Origin: Mycobacteriaceae bacterium
GTDB taxonomy: Bacteria; Actinomycetota; Actinomycetes; Mycobacteriales; Mycobacteriaceae
Direction: 5' to 3'
Assembly: GCA_029977845.1 (NCBI GenBank)
Contig: JAPOKC010000011.1
Coordinates: 1 to 64,000, forward strand
DNA length: 64,000 nucleotides
Below the pieces are notes generated by a model, which saw only the letters and a list, made by a program, of their open reading frames with translations, was not told the origin of the DNA and did no database searches. Shown in pieces: positions 62,809-64,000 of the stretch; position 1 is the stretch's first letter, and every line of letters begins with the position of its first letter. The translations under genes and the position numbers were made by a program.

Positions 62809-63285
62809 GTGACGGAGAACGATCGGCGGTTCGGGGCCGATGACACCTCTGACGAGGTCACGGTCGAGACGACCTCGGTCTTCCGCGCCGACTTCCTCAA
62901 CGATCTCGACGCCCCGGCCGGCCATTCCGGGGAAACCGCGGTGTCGGGGGTCGAGGGGCTGCCGACCGGGTCGGCGCTGCTGGTCGTCAAGCGCGGACCC
63001 AATGCCGGATCCCGCTTCCTGCTGGACCAGTCCGTCACCTCGGCCGGGCGGCATCCGGACTCCGACATCTTCCTCGACGATGTGACCGTCAGCCGCCGTC
63101 ACGCGGAATTCCGCCTCGACGGCCACGAGTTCCAGGTTGTCGACGTGGGCAGCCTCAACGGCACCTATGTCAACCGCGAACCCGTGGACTCCGCGACGCT
63201 GGCCAACGGCGACGAGGTGCAGATCGGCAAGTTCCGACTGGTGTTCCTGACCGGACCGAAGCCGGCCGATGACGGCTCCCGATAG
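62809..63285 (+). CDS. garA: FHA-domain metabolic regulator GarA
   Basis: A 158-residue FHA protein that in mycobacteria inhibits 2-oxoglutarate dehydrogenase and activates glutamate synthase, switched off by phosphorylation. The N-terminal kinase target TVETTSVF has Thr21 and Thr22 at the positions used by PknG and PknB. The FHA domain has [19 protein letters not shown] and [11 protein letters not shown] start with GAGGAG upstream. The 3' end overlaps the ftsR start by 17 bases. Confidence 0.97.
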   Translation: MTENDRRFGADDTSDEVTVETTSVFRADFLNDLDAPAGHSGETAVSGVEGLPTGSALLVVKRGPNAGSRFLLDQSVTSAGRHPDSDIFLDDVTVSRRHAEFRLDGHEFQVVDVGSLNGTYVNREPVDSATLANGDEVQIGKFRLVFLTGPKPADDGSR

Positions 63286-64000
63286 CGCGAGCCCGCCCGG
63301 GATTTCCATCGGAGCCGTCCTGGATCTGTTGCGGCCGGATTTTCCGGACGTCACCATCTCCAAGATCCGCTTCCTTGAAGCCGAAGGCCTCGTCACACCG
63401 CAACGCAGCCCGTCGGGATACCGGCGGTTCACCGCCTACGACTGCGCGCGGCTGCGTTTCATCCTGACCGCCCAGCGTGATCAGTACCTCCCGCTGAAGG
63501 TGATCAAGGCCCAACTCGATGCTCAGCCGGACGGCGAACTGCCCCAGCAGAATTCAGCGCAACGGGATTCCGCCTATCCGGCCCCGCGCCTGGTCCCGGT
63601 CAACGATGCGGTTGGCTCCGCGCCGGGAACAGCATCGGCGGCCACTCCGGTCCGGCTGACCCGTGAGGACCTTCTGGAGCGCTCCGGGGTGAGTTCCCAA
63701 CTGCTCACCGCGCTGCGCAAGGAAGGCATCATCACCGTCGGGCCGGGCGGGTTCTTCGATGAGCATGCGGTGGTGATCGCGCAGTGCGCCGGTGCACTCG
63801 GCGAATACGGCATCGAGCCCCGCCATCTGCGGGCCTTCCGGTCGGCCGCCGACCGGCAGTCGGATCTGATCGCCCAGATCGCCGGACCGGTCGGCAAGGC
63901 CGGCACGGCCGGTGCGCGACACCGTGCCGACGACCTGGCGCGCGAGGTGGCCGCCCTGGCGATCACGCTGCACACCTCATTGATCAAGTCCGCGGTGCGA
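63269..64000 (+). CDS. ftsR: MerR-family regulator (FtsR/Rv1828-like), 3' end outside window
   Basis: Not in the ORF track because it runs off the window. Translation from ATG 63269 gives 244 residues without a stop: [20 protein letters not shown], then a MerR winged helix ([27 protein letters not shown]), a linker and a second helical region ([20 protein letters not shown]) characteristic of the Rv1828/FtsR family. Corynebacterial FtsR activates ftsZ; the mycobacterial role is less settled. It overlaps garA by 17 bp, so it is translated from the same message. Only a few residues are likely missing. Confidence 0.93.
   Translation, partial: MTAPDSASPPGISIGAVLDLLRPDFPDVTISKIRFLEAEGLVTPQRSPSGYRRFTAYDCARLRFILTAQRDQYLPLKVIKAQLDAQPDGELPQQNSAQRDSAYPAPRLVPVNDAVGSAPGTASAATPVRLTREDLLERSGVSSQLLTALRKEGIITVGPGGFFDEHAVVIAQCAGALGEYGIEPRHLRAFRSAADRQSDLIAQIAGPVGKAGTAGARHRADDLAREVAALAITLHTSLIKSAVR

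Noticed and set aside
1-64000. CRISPR array, transposase/insertion sequence, prophage, rRNA or tRNA genes
   Set aside because: No regularly spaced direct repeats, transposase motifs, phage structural genes or cloverleaf/rRNA segments were seen by reading; a dedicated tRNA/ncRNA search was not possible.

Overview
The window is chromosomal DNA of a mycobacterium, most likely a fast-growing Mycolicibacterium-type species. Evidence: uniformly high GC; a secA2-pgsA2-gcvH-garA-ftsR block; a two-domain isocitrate lyase (ICL2); an orphan MCE protein; a 13E12-type HNH protein; a lectin-LysM protein; and many starts preceded by a TANNNT -10 box ending 6-7 nt before the start codon, the mycobacterial leaderless arrangement. 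No transposase, prophage, CRISPR array, rRNA or tRNA was recognised.

Layout. 1-9.7 kb: end of phosphomannomutase, cytidine deaminase coupled to an MFS exporter, a one-chain cytochrome b/molybdopterin oxidoreductase, small secreted proteins, a CDGSH Fe-S protein, and a minus-strand operon of aquaglyceroporin, MgtC/DUF4010 protein and purine permease. 9.8-11.3 kb: a complete form II RuBisCO with all key catalytic lysines, divergent from that operon and with no other Calvin-cycle gene in view. 11.3-20 kb: a membrane-anchored HNH nuclease, an unknown protein, a 13E12 HNH protein with a LexA-like box over its start, ICL2, an orphan MCE protein, an APC permease and an NlpC/P60-like protein.

20.2-38.8 kb is a catabolic island built on two divergent transcription units. 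Minus strand: beta-propeller lactonase-like protein, GntR/UTRA regulator, acyl-CoA ligase, SDR. Plus strand, 11 tightly packed genes: SDR, Rieske oxygenase, Baeyer-Villiger monooxygenase, SDR, CaiB CoA-transferase, four acyl-CoA dehydrogenases in two long/short pairs, an unusual ThDP enzyme and an aldehyde dehydrogenase. The divergent promoter region holds two inverted copies of ATTGTCTGGAC, a probable operator for the GntR protein. The set reads as a pathway that hydroxylates a cyclic compound, oxidises it to a ketone, inserts oxygen to a lactone, opens the ring and degrades the product as CoA thioesters; the substrate is unknown.

38.8-51.4 kb: dtd, a hypothetical protein, a PDR/VanB-type reductase with a PF10118-type protein, a photolyase-Nudix-malQ operon, a paired SMR efflux system divergent from a sterol-desaturase-like protein, a two-part K+/H+ antiporter and a DAO-type oxidase. 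51.4-64 kb: lectin-LysM protein, a long nested inverted repeat, a secreted serine protease, a KstR-like operator before a KstD/fumarate-reductase-like flavoprotein, two BacA-like ABC transporters flanking a TauE-family permease (one with Arg in place of the Walker A Lys), then secA2, pgsA2, gcvH, garA and ftsR. From memory this right end is syntenic with M. tuberculosis Rv1814-Rv1828 but lacks several genes present there.
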